Source: DAOPZC01 sp035353175 (GTDB lineage Bacteria > Verrucomicrobiota > Kiritimatiellia > RFP12 > UBA1067). Taken from it: DNA of 64,000 bases. Below the pieces are notes generated by a model, which ran no database searches, was not told the DNA's origin, and saw nothing but the letters and a program-made list of their open reading frames with translations. The DNA lies in assembly GCA_035353175.1 (NCBI GenBank), contig DAOPZC010000018.1:1-64000 (forward strand), read 5' to 3'. Position 1 is the first letter of the stretch, and each line of letters opens with the position of its first letter. Positions 35,215 to 42,634 of this stretch are shown in pieces. The position numbers and the translations under genes are program-made.

Positions 35215-35817
35215 ATGATTGCCAGTGTGATTTATCGGCGGCTTTGGCTTTATCGTGGCGTCATGACCCTCTTGTATACGGGACGATACCGCGCGCGGTT
35301 TGCGCGGGTCGCCGCCTTGCTGCGGGATGAGGACCAAGCCGTTTTGGAGCTCTGTTTCGGCGATGTGGCGATCGCGGAGTATTGCCGGGCGCACGGAAAA
35401 AGCTGGACCGGCCTCGACGTGAGCGCCGAATTTGTGGCCTACGCCGCCAAGCGGGGCTTCGATGCCCGCAAAGAGGACGTGGCGCAGGCGCGCGCGCTGC
35501 CCGCCTGTGACGCCTGCGTCATGATGGGGTCGCTCTACCATTTCAGAGAAGACCTTCCGGGGCTTTTCCGGCGCATCAAGGCCGCTTCCGGACGGTTCCT
35601 CCTTTCCGAGCCGGTCAGGAACTGGACGAACTCCCGCGGGCTGCTGAGGTTTCTCGCGAGGAAGGGCACGCGCATCGGCCAGAAGGAGGAAACCTTCCGG
35701 TTCGACGCGCCCTCGCTCATCGGGGCCTTGGACGAGCTTAAAGCGGGCGTGGGTTTCGATTATCGCATCGTCAGCGTGGCGCGCGACATGATCGTGGAGG
35801 TCGTATGGTTGAACTGA
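35215..35817 (+). CDS. Class I SAM-dependent methyltransferase-like protein
   Basis: 200 residues. SAM-binding motif I is AVLELCFGDVAIAEYC (with FGD where GxGxG is usual), motif II GLDVSAEFVAYAAKRGF, and CDACVMMGSLYHFREDLPGLFRRI fits the post-motif IV region of class I enzymes. The weakened glycine motif leaves activity uncertain. It has no clear Shine-Dalgarno; a GATAAA box lies 6 nt before the ATG, so the transcript may be leaderless. It overlaps the GT2 gene by 13 nt and is thus part of a sugar-transfer operon, perhaps methylating a sugar or lipid intermediate. Confidence 0.6.
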   Translation: MIASVIYRRLWLYRGVMTLLYTGRYRARFARVAALLRDEDQAVLELCFGDVAIAEYCRAHGKSWTGLDVSAEFVAYAAKRGFDARKEDVAQARALPACDACVMMGSLYHFREDLPGLFRRIKAASGRFLLSEPVRNWTNSRGLLRFLARKGTRIGQKEETFRFDAPSLIGALDELKAGVGFDYRIVSVARDMIVEVVWLN

Positions 35818-36734
35818 GTGTGGTCGTCCCCGTTTACAACAGCGAGGCCTGTTTGGAGGAGTTGGCCCGGCAGATCGCGGAGGCCTTGCGGGGGGTCTCC
35901 CATGAGCTGATCCTCGTCAACGACCAGAGTCCGGACGGCAGCTGGCGTGTGATCCGGCGGCTGTGCGAAAACGACAGGTCGGTCATCGGCATCAATCTGA
36001 GAAAGAATGCCGGGCAGGACAATGCCATCCTGTGCGGGATGCGCCGGGCGCGTGGCGCGTTCGTCGCCGTCATGGATGACGACCTGCAACACTCGCCGCA
36101 CGATATTCCCGCGCTCCTCGAACAGTGCCGGAAGGGGGAGCTGGACGTCTGTTATGCCCGGCTTTTCGCGATGAAGGAGGCGTGGTGGAAAAGGGCCGGA
36201 AGCTGGCTCAACGGCAAAATGGCCGAGATCGTGATCGACAAGCCTGCGGCCCTTTACCTCTCGCCGTTCAAGGTCATGAATCGGGAAATCGTCGAAGAAA
36301 TCATCAAATATACGGGGCCGTTTCCGTATGTGGACGGCCTGATTATGGGCGTGACCCGCAATCTCGGGCAGATCGACATTCCGCACAACGAGCGTTACCG
36401 GGGTAAGAGCAATTACACGGTGGCCAAGTCCGTCCTCGTGTTTCTGCGTGTGGCCACCGGGTTTTCGGTGTGGCCGCTGCGGTTCTCCTCGTATCTCGGC
36501 ATCACGTGTGCGCTGTGCGGATTTGCCCTTGCCCTGTTTTACTTGGCCCAATACGTGTTTCTCAATAGCCGCGTCGAGGGATGGATCACGCTCGTGATCC
36601 TGCAGCTCGTTCTGGGCGGCGTGCTGCTGTTCTCGATCGGCGTGGTCGGGGAGTATGTGGGCCGCCTCTATCTGAACTGCAACGGGAAGCCGCAGGCGAC
36701 CGTCAAAGAGGTCTGCGGAGGAGAAGCGATATGA
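35805..36734 (+). CDS. GT2 family polyprenyl-phosphate glycosyltransferase (DPM1/GtrB/ArnC-like)
   Basis: 309 residues. The N-terminal GT-A domain begins ELSVVVPVYNSEACLEEL and carries the DxD-type metal motif VAVMDDDLQHSPHD, then KNAGQDNAILCGMRRAR and RYRGKSNYTVAKSV typical of the family. Two C-terminal TM helices (about 225-250 and 258-285) anchor it. Family members transfer a sugar from a nucleotide donor to undecaprenyl phosphate on the cytosolic face. GGAGG sits 5 nt before the ATG. The stop overlaps the wecE start as ATGA, so the adjacent aminotransferase may supply its amino-sugar donor. Confidence 0.85.
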   Translation: MVELSVVVPVYNSEACLEELARQIAEALRGVSHELILVNDQSPDGSWRVIRRLCENDRSVIGINLRKNAGQDNAILCGMRRARGAFVAVMDDDLQHSPHDIPALLEQCRKGELDVCYARLFAMKEAWWKRAGSWLNGKMAEIVIDKPAALYLSPFKVMNREIVEEIIKYTGPFPYVDGLIMGVTRNLGQIDIPHNERYRGKSNYTVAKSVLVFLRVATGFSVWPLRFSSYLGITCALCGFALALFYLAQYVFLNSRVEGWITLVILQLVLGGVLLFSIGVVGEYVGRLYLNCNGKPQATVKEVCGGEAI

Positions 36735-37921
36735 TCCCTTTTAACAGGCCGGCGGTGGTCGGCCGGGAACTCGAGCACATTGCCAAAGCCGTCGCGAGCG
36801 GCAAGACCTCCGGCAACGGGCCGTTCACGCAGAAGTGCCAGCAGTTTTTCGAAGAGCGCTACGGATTTACAAAGTGCCTGCTGACGACGTCCTGCACGGA
36901 TGCGTTGGAGATGGCGGCCATTCTGGCCGACATCAAGCCGGGCGATGAGGTGATCGTGCCCTCCTACACCTTCGTCTCGACCGCGCTGGCGTTCGTGCGC
37001 CAAGGCGCGGCCATCGTTTTTGCGGACAGCTATCCGGACAATCCGAACATGGACGCGGACAGGCTTGAGCCTCTGATCACGGCGCGGACGAAAGCGATCG
37101 TCCCGGTCCACTACGCCGGCATCGCCTGCGACATGGGCAAGATCCTCGCGCTGGCGCAGAAATACGGGCTGCTGGTCATCGCGGATTCGGCGCAGGCGAT
37201 CGACGCCTATTACACGGGCGATCTGTCGGCGGCGCGGTATCCCTGGCACCGGAGGCTGAAGCCGCTGAACCACAACTATCCGCTGGGGGGGCTCGGCCAT
37301 CTGGGGTGCTTCTCGTTTCATGAGACCAAGAACATCCAGTGCGGCGAGGGCGGCATGTTGACCATCAACGACCCCCGTTTCATCCGCCGTGCCGAGATCA
37401 TTTGGGAGAAAGGCACCAACCGCGCCGATTTCTCACGCGGTGAGGTGAACAAGTACGAGTGGGTCGACGTCGGCTCATCGTTTCTTCCGTCCGGCATCAC
37501 GGCGGCGTTCCTGTATGCGCAGCTCGAAAATCTCGTGAAGATTCAGCGGAAGCGCAAGCTGCTCTGGCGAATGTACTATGCCGGGCTTAAGCCGCTCGCC
37601 GACGAGGGGCTCTTCGCCGTGCCGCGGATGCCGCTCTATGCCACGAACAACGCGCACATGTTCTACCTGGTGTGCCGCACGCAGCGGGAGCGCGCGCGCC
37701 TCGTCGCCTATCTGAAGGCCAACGGCATTCAGACGGCGACGCATTATCTCAGCCTCCGCAAATCCGCGTATTACAAGGACAAATATGCGGGCCCCGAACT
37801 GGTCAACTGCGAACGTTTCGTCGACAACCTGCTGCGCTTGCCGCTGTATTACGACCTCCAGCCCGAGCAGGTGCAGATGATCGTCGGCAAGGTGACGGCC
37901 TTCTACGGCGGCTGCGGGTAG
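36731..37921 (+). CDS. wecE: dTDP-4-amino-4,6-dideoxygalactose transaminase (WecE/RffA type)
   Basis: 396-residue PLP-dependent DegT/DnrJ/EryC1 aminotransferase. It resembles E. coli WecE throughout: MIPFNRPAVVGRELEHI at the start, GDEVIVPSYTFVSTALAFV, IVPVHYAGIACDM, FSFHETKNIQCGEGGM with the PLP lysine K200, KGTNRADFSRGEVNKY and NNAHMFYLVCRT. The E. coli enzyme converts dTDP-4-keto-6-deoxyglucose to dTDP-Fuc4N. A loop of about 16 residues before GGLGHLGCFSFHE is longer than in E. coli. GGAGGAG precedes the ATG. No other dTDP-sugar genes are in the window. Confidence 0.88.
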   Translation: MIPFNRPAVVGRELEHIAKAVASGKTSGNGPFTQKCQQFFEERYGFTKCLLTTSCTDALEMAAILADIKPGDEVIVPSYTFVSTALAFVRQGAAIVFADSYPDNPNMDADRLEPLITARTKAIVPVHYAGIACDMGKILALAQKYGLLVIADSAQAIDAYYTGDLSAARYPWHRRLKPLNHNYPLGGLGHLGCFSFHETKNIQCGEGGMLTINDPRFIRRAEIIWEKGTNRADFSRGEVNKYEWVDVGSSFLPSGITAAFLYAQLENLVKIQRKRKLLWRMYYAGLKPLADEGLFAVPRMPLYATNNAHMFYLVCRTQRERARLVAYLKANGIQTATHYLSLRKSAYYKDKYAGPELVNCERFVDNLLRLPLYYDLQPEQVQMIVGKVTAFYGGCG

Positions 37922-37937
37922 CACGGGAGCCGCCGGG

Positions 37938-38417
37938 TTAGCCCGGAACCGCGGCGCTGATGCGCACGGGGTGGATGATCCGGTCGAGGACGTCGGGCGC
38001 GAGTTTGACGAGCAGGCCGCGGCGCCCGCCGTTGATGTAGATCTGCGGCAGGTCGAAAATCGTGGCTTCGGCGTATACGGGCAACGGTTTGCGCGTGCCG
38101 AACGGGCTGGTGCCGCCGACCAGGTAGCCGGTATGGCGCGTCGCGGTGTCGGGCGCGCAGGGCGCGACCGCTTTGACGCCGAGCACGCGGGCCATCTGTT
38201 TGGTGGAGATTTCGCGGTCGCCGTGCATCAGCACGATGAAGGGCTTTTTGGCGTCGGTCTCCATCACGATGGTTTTGACGGTGCTGTGCTCGTCCACGCC
38301 GAGCTCGTGGGCGGCGCGGTCGGTGCCGCCGTGCTCGACGTAGTCATAAACGCGGGGCTCGAATGCGGCCTTCGCGGCGCGCAGCGCGCGGATGGCGGTG
38401 GTGACGGGAATGTCCAT
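37938..38417 (-). CDS. ybaK: YbaK/EbsC-type Cys-tRNA(Pro) deacylase
   Basis: 159-residue cytosolic trans-editing enzyme that hydrolyses mischarged Cys-tRNA(Pro) and related aminoacyl-tRNAs. The key lysine is K48 in HSTVKTIVM, and the substrate pocket loop is HTGYLVGGTSPFGTRKPLPVY. The C-terminal IYINGGRRGLLVKLAPDVL is also typical. It is convergent with wecE (16-nt gap). No Shine-Dalgarno is evident. A GC-rich hairpin (GGCGG/CCGCC) lies in the leader around 38436-38455. Confidence 0.88.
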   Translation of the reverse strand: MDIPVTTAIRALRAAKAAFEPRVYDYVEHGGTDRAAHELGVDEHSTVKTIVMETDAKKPFIVLMHGDREISTKQMARVLGVKAVAPCAPDTATRHTGYLVGGTSPFGTRKPLPVYAEATIFDLPQIYINGGRRGLLVKLAPDVLDRIIHPVRISAAVPG

Positions 38418-38463
38418 GGCTGAAACAGAAACAAAGAGGCGGCAGGATTACCGCCGGAATGGG

Positions 38464-38492
38464 TTCAGGGTTAAAAAAACATATGCTATAGT
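38464..38492 (+). promoter_or_regulatory. Candidate promoter of the OYE-family gene
   Basis: TTCAGG (38464-38469), 17 nt, TATAGT (38487-38492, 5/6) in an A/T-rich patch. The -35 is weak. A start near 38499 would give a leader of about 40 nt. Confidence 0.3.
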
Positions 38493-38540
38493 ATGCCGCA
38501 TTCAGGCAGGTTTGGAAACGGGATTCGCAGGCGGTGAAAC

Positions 38541-39899
38541 ATGAAGCGATTCGATTTGAAGACGGTGGCGGACTTGGCGGCGGAGCTGGCGCGGATCGGG
38601 GCGCGGCTGCCGGTGAGCGAAAACCTGGACGTGCTGGGCGAGCCGCTGGCCGTCGCGGGGCGCCGACTGGCGAACCGCTTTGTCGTGCAGCCGATGGAAG
38701 GCGTGGACGCGCGGGACGGGGACGGCGCGCCGAGCGGGCTGACCTTCCGGCGCTACCGGCGCTTTGCGGCGGGCGGCAGCGCGCTGATCTGGTTCGAGTC
38801 CGCGGCGGTGGTGCCGGAGGGCCGTTCCGGCCCGCGCCAGCTCCTGCTGACGGAGGACAACCTCGACGTGTGGCGGCGGCTGGTCGACGAGACGCGGCGG
38901 GCGGCGCAGGCGGAAGGGTGCGGCGCGGTCGCGCTGATTCTCCAGCTCACGCACAGCGGGCGCTACAGCCGCCCGGAGGGGCGCTCCGCGCCGGTCGTGG
39001 CGCAGCGCAATCCCGCGCTGGAGAAGGCGCTGCCGGGGATGCCGCTCGCGGAGCCGGTGGACGATGACGCGCTGGAGCGGCTGGAAGAGCGGTTCGTGGC
39101 GACGGCGGCGCTGGCCGAACGGGCGGGCTTCGACGGCGTGGACATGAAGGCCGTGCACGGCTACCTCGTGGCGGAACTGCTGGGCGCGCGGTGCCGCCCG
39201 GGGCGTTACGGCGGCTCGTACGAGAACCGCACGCGCTTCCTGAAGAACTGCATCGCCGGGATGCGGCAGACGCTCGCGAAGACGACGTGGGTGGCCTCGC
39301 GGCTCACCGTGCTGGAGCCGTCAGACTATCCTTGCGGCTGGGGCGTCGCAGAGACGGAGGGGCCCTGGCAGGCGGATCTGTCCGAGCCGCTGCGACTGGT
39401 CGGCGAACTTTCCGCGCGGGGCGTGCCGCTGCACAACATCTCGATGGGGTTTCCCCGTTTTCAGCCGTTCATGAACCGGCCGCATGACCGGGCGCTGGCG
39501 GGGTGCCCGCCGCCGCCCGAAGATCCGCTGCGGGGCGTGGTGCGCTTCCAGGAGGCGGTGCGGGCCGTGCGGCAGGCGGCGGGCGGCGTGCCGGTGATCA
39601 CGGCGGCACTGTCGTGGCTGCGGCACCTCGCGCCATGTGCGGCTGCGGGGCTGGTGCGCGAGGGCTGGTGCGACCTGGTCGGGTTCGGGCGTTCGGCGTT
39701 CGCGTATCCCGATGCGCCCAAGGACATCTTGCGGCACGGCGGGATGGCGCCGGAGAAGTGCTGCGTGACCTGCTCCATGTGCTCCCAGATCATGAAGGAC
39801 CTCGCGGGGCGCGGCGGCTGCGTGGTGCGCGATTCCGCGATCTATGCGCCCGAATACCGGAAGGGGCGGGAAGCGGCGCAGGCGTCCCGAGGGGCCTGA
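38541..39899 (+). CDS. NADH:flavin oxidoreductase/2,4-dienoyl-CoA reductase-like FMN enzyme with Fe-S-type cysteines
   Basis: 452 residues. The Old Yellow Enzyme TIM barrel is evident: LANRFVVQPMEGVDAR, FESAAVVPEGRSGPRQL, LILQLTHSGRYSRPEG, and AGFDGVDMKAVHGYLVAELLGAR (the family's FDxVxxHxxHGYL segment). PVITAALSWLR and LVGFGRSAFAYPD close the barrel. The C-terminal CVTCSMCSQIM...GGC (C-x2-C-x2-C-x12-C) resembles the [4Fe-4S] ligands of 2,4-dienoyl-CoA reductase, but the C-terminal FAD/NADPH domains of that enzyme are absent. An electron partner is therefore needed; physiological substrate unknown. Confidence 0.78.
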   Translation: MKRFDLKTVADLAAELARIGARLPVSENLDVLGEPLAVAGRRLANRFVVQPMEGVDARDGDGAPSGLTFRRYRRFAAGGSALIWFESAAVVPEGRSGPRQLLLTEDNLDVWRRLVDETRRAAQAEGCGAVALILQLTHSGRYSRPEGRSAPVVAQRNPALEKALPGMPLAEPVDDDALERLEERFVATAALAERAGFDGVDMKAVHGYLVAELLGARCRPGRYGGSYENRTRFLKNCIAGMRQTLAKTTWVASRLTVLEPSDYPCGWGVAETEGPWQADLSEPLRLVGELSARGVPLHNISMGFPRFQPFMNRPHDRALAGCPPPPEDPLRGVVRFQEAVRAVRQAAGGVPVITAALSWLRHLAPCAAAGLVREGWCDLVGFGRSAFAYPDAPKDILRHGGMAPEKCCVTCSMCSQIMKDLAGRGGCVVRDSAIYAPEYRKGREAAQASRGA

Positions 39900-40162
39900 C
39901 CGGCCGCGCGGGTTTCTATCTGGCAGAACGGTCTGACGGAAAACCGGAAAACGGGGAATAAGCCGGTTAGAGGCCGATTTCTTGGGTTTTCAGCAGGGAA
40001 ACCGGAATCATCGGCCCCCGATTTTACCCGCACGGTCGCCAAATTAAGCGCTTGCGTCGCGGATATAAGGTGATATGATGGTGGGCATTTTTCCGCCTGA
40101 TTGTGCAGCCATCCGGCGTGTGTGACGGGGCGGGATGTTCATTAACTGAGGAGTAACTGAAA
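39900..40162. other. Intergenic region with structured segment upstream of ilvC
   Basis: 263 nt without a gene. The first half can fold as GGCCGAT (39972-39978) / ATCGGCC (40010-40016) enclosing GGTTTTC / GAAACC with loop AGCAGG; a short T stretch follows, so it may terminate the upstream gene. The second half holds the ilvC promoter and a leader of about 77 nt. No leader peptide with branched-chain codons was recognised. Confidence 0.4.
40052..40079 (+). promoter_or_regulatory. Promoter of ilvC (extended -10)
   Basis: TTGCGT (40052-40057), 16 nt, TATGAT (40074-40079, 5/6) preceded by TG one base upstream, an extended -10 that can compensate for the weak -35. Start expected near 40086. Confidence 0.5.
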
Positions 40163-41263
40163 ATGGCCAAGATCGATTTTGGCGGTGTTGTCGAAACCGT
40201 CGTTACACGTAAAGAGTATCCCTTGAAGAAAGCGCAGAAGGTTCTCAAGGATGAGGTCATCGCCATTATTGGCTATGGCGTGCAGGGACCCGCTCAGGCG
40301 CTGAACATGCGCGATAACGGCATCAACGTCATCATCGGCCAGGACAAGCGGTTCGCGGGCGACTGGAAGCGCGCGATGAAGGACGGCTTCAAGCCGGGCA
40401 AGTCGCTGTTCGACATCGAAGAGGCCGCCGAGAAAGCCACCATCGTGATGATGCTGGTGAACGACGCCGCGATCAAGCAGGTGTGGCCGCGCATCGCGCC
40501 CTACATGACCGCCGGCAAGGCGCTCTATTTCTCCCACGGTTTCGGATTTGTCTACAACAAGCTGACGGGCGTCAAGCCCAGCGCGGACGTGGACGTGATC
40601 ATGGTCGCCCCCAAGGGCTCGGGCACCTCGGTGCGCCGCAACTTCCTCGCGGGCGTGGGCATCAACTCCAGCTTCGCCGTGGCGCAGGACGCGACCGGCA
40701 AGGCGCTGGACCGCACGCTGGCCATCGGTGTCGGCGTGGGGTCGGGCTACCTCTTCCCGACGACGTTCGATCACGAAGTCACCTCTGACCTCGTGGGCGA
40801 GCGCGGCGTGCTGATGGGCGCGCTGGCGGGCATTATGGAAGCGCAGTACGACGTGCTCCGCAAGAACGGGCACAGCCCGTCCGAGGCGTTCAACGAGACG
40901 GTCGAGGAACTCACGCAGAGCCTCATCCGCCTGGTCGACGAGAACGGCATGGACTGGATGTACTCGAACTGCTCGGCCACGGCGCAGCGCGGCGCGCTCG
41001 ACTGGAAGCCGAAATTCAAGAAGGCGACGCTGCCGGTGTTCAACGCCCTGTATAAGGCCGTCAAGACCCAGAGCGAGGCCAAGCACGTCATCAAGGTCTG
41101 CGGCACAGCCGACTACAAGCAGAAGCTGGACGCCGAGCTCAAGGTGATGCGCGACTCCGAGATGTGGACCGCCGGCGCGGCGGTGCGCGCGCTGCGTCCC
41201 CACGAGAAGGCCAAGGCCAACGCCGACAAGGCGGCCGGCGTCAAGGGCCGCGGCAAGAACTAA
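40163..41263 (+). CDS. ilvC: Ketol-acid reductoisomerase
   Basis: 366-residue enzyme of valine/isoleucine synthesis that isomerises and reduces acetolactate and acetohydroxybutyrate with NADPH. The Rossmann motif is IAIIGYGVQGPAQALNMRDNG; YFSHGFGF, VAPKGSGTSVRRNF, FDHEVTSDLVGERGVLMGAL (metal-binding Asp/Glu), HSPSEAFNETVEELTQSL and CSATAQRGALDW cover the active site. The motif wording (HSPSEAFNETVEE, ALDWKPKFK) is closer to fungal Ilv5 and Bacteroidetes-type enzymes than to short class I bacterial ones. A GAGGAG site lies before the ATG. It is a single gene, with no ilvB, ilvN or leu genes nearby, and a strong terminator follows. Confidence 0.93.
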   Translation: MAKIDFGGVVETVVTRKEYPLKKAQKVLKDEVIAIIGYGVQGPAQALNMRDNGINVIIGQDKRFAGDWKRAMKDGFKPGKSLFDIEEAAEKATIVMMLVNDAAIKQVWPRIAPYMTAGKALYFSHGFGFVYNKLTGVKPSADVDVIMVAPKGSGTSVRRNFLAGVGINSSFAVAQDATGKALDRTLAIGVGVGSGYLFPTTFDHEVTSDLVGERGVLMGALAGIMEAQYDVLRKNGHSPSEAFNETVEELTQSLIRLVDENGMDWMYSNCSATAQRGALDWKPKFKKATLPVFNALYKAVKTQSEAKHVIKVCGTADYKQKLDAELKVMRDSEMWTAGAAVRALRPHEKAKANADKAAGVKGRGKN

Positions 41264-41287
41264 TCTTCGCCCTGCTGAAAGCCTTAA

Positions 41288-41326
41288 GAGAGGCCCGCCG
41301 GATTTCCGGCGGGCTTCTCTGTTTTT
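41288..41326 (+). terminator. Rho-independent terminator of ilvC
   Basis: A 14-bp stem (41288-41301 with 41306-41319, one G-U pair), loop ATTT, followed by T5 (41322-41326). Confidence 0.9.
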
Positions 41327-41365
41327 CGAGTTGAAGACGCGCATCCCGACCTGTAAGCTACCTGT

Positions 41366-42622
41366 ATGAAAACCTATCTTCGGTTCGATAGCGTGGGTGG
41401 CGCCAGCGGGGATATGATCCTCTCCGCCCTTGCGGCGCTGGGCGCGGATATCGTCGCCATCGAGCAGACGATTAACGGCTTCTTTCCGGAGCGCCTCCAT
41501 TTTCACCTCGACACCGCCAGCGCCGCAGGACTGAACGGCGTGCGGGTGTCGGTTCACGCGGTGCACCCTGCTCATCACGACGACCGCGAATGGCCGGACG
41601 CGCTGGAGCATGCGCATCACCACGGTGCGGCCCATGGGCACGGGCACCGCGGCCTCAAAGAGATCGAACATCTTTTGGAGCATGCGCCGCTCGCTGACGC
41701 CACGCGCGCGCTGGCGCTCGGCGTGTTCCGTAAACTGGCCGAGGCCGAAGCCAAGATCCACGGCAAGACGCCGGAGACCGTGCACTTTCACGAGATCGGC
41801 GCGTGGGACTCGGTCGCCGACATCGTCGGCGCCTGCCTCGCGCTGGACCAGCTCGGCGTGTGCGGCGTTTCCTGCGGGCCTCTGCCCGCGGGCATCGGCA
41901 CGATCCGGTGCGCCCACGGCGAGATGCCGAATCCCGCGCCCGCCACGCAGGAGTTGCTGGCCGGCATGGTGGTGACGCAGACCGACGAGCCCTTTGAACT
42001 GGTGACGCCTACCGGCGCGGCGCTGTTGCGCGTCTGGTCTCATACGCTCGCGCCGTTGCCGGCTGAGACCACCGTGATCCGCAGCGCTTTCGGCTTCGGC
42101 GGACGGACGCTCAACAGCCGGCCGAACGTGCTGCGCGCCACCTTGCTGACGGAAGCGGCGGCCGGGGCCGTGGCGTCCGCGCCGGAACTGCTGGTGCTTG
42201 AGACCAATCTGGACGACTGCAATCCCGAATGGCTGGGCACGCTGACGACGGATCTTCTCGAGCGTGGCGCGTTGGATGTCTGGCACACGGCGGTGGTGAT
42301 GAAGAAGGGCCGCCCCGGCATCGTCCTGAGCGTGCTGGCCGAGCCTGCGAAGGCGGCGGTTTTGCGCGAGTGGATTTTCCGCTCCACTACCACGTTCGGC
42401 ATCCGTAGCTACGGGGTGCAGCGGGAGGCGCTGGCCCGCCGGTTTGAGAACGTGGCGACGCCGTGGGGCGAGGTGCCGGTCAAGATTGGCTCGCTGCGCG
42501 GCGAGGACATCACCTTTGCGCCGGAACACAACGCCTGCGCGCTGCTCGCGCTTTCGCACCACGTTGCCCCGCGGCAAGTCTACGCGGCGGCGCAGGCCTC
42601 TTGCCGGGCTCGGCCAGCCTGA
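41366..42622 (+). CDS. larC: Nickel-pincer cofactor biosynthesis protein LarC
   Basis: 418-residue DUF111 protein. LarC inserts nickel into the pincer nucleotide cofactor used by lactate racemase and related enzymes. Typical segments are YLRFDSVGGASGDMILSAL at the N terminus, a His-rich loop (HAHHHGAAHGHGHRG, about 87-101), KIHGKTPETVHFHEIGAWDS, CGPLPAGIGTIRCAHGEMPN, ELVTPTGAALL and ETNLDDCNPEWLG. Here it is one uninterrupted frame; in Lactobacillus the two parts are joined by frameshift. No larA, larB or larE is in the window. It follows the ilvC terminator and may be first in a long plus-strand cluster (next gene 12 nt on). Confidence 0.9.
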   Translation: MKTYLRFDSVGGASGDMILSALAALGADIVAIEQTINGFFPERLHFHLDTASAAGLNGVRVSVHAVHPAHHDDREWPDALEHAHHHGAAHGHGHRGLKEIEHLLEHAPLADATRALALGVFRKLAEAEAKIHGKTPETVHFHEIGAWDSVADIVGACLALDQLGVCGVSCGPLPAGIGTIRCAHGEMPNPAPATQELLAGMVVTQTDEPFELVTPTGAALLRVWSHTLAPLPAETTVIRSAFGFGGRTLNSRPNVLRATLLTEAAAGAVASAPELLVLETNLDDCNPEWLGTLTTDLLERGALDVWHTAVVMKKGRPGIVLSVLAEPAKAAVLREWIFRSTTTFGIRSYGVQREALARRFENVATPWGEVPVKIGSLRGEDITFAPEHNACALLALSHHVAPRQVYAAAQASCRARPA

Positions 42623-42634
42623 TCGGATCACGTC

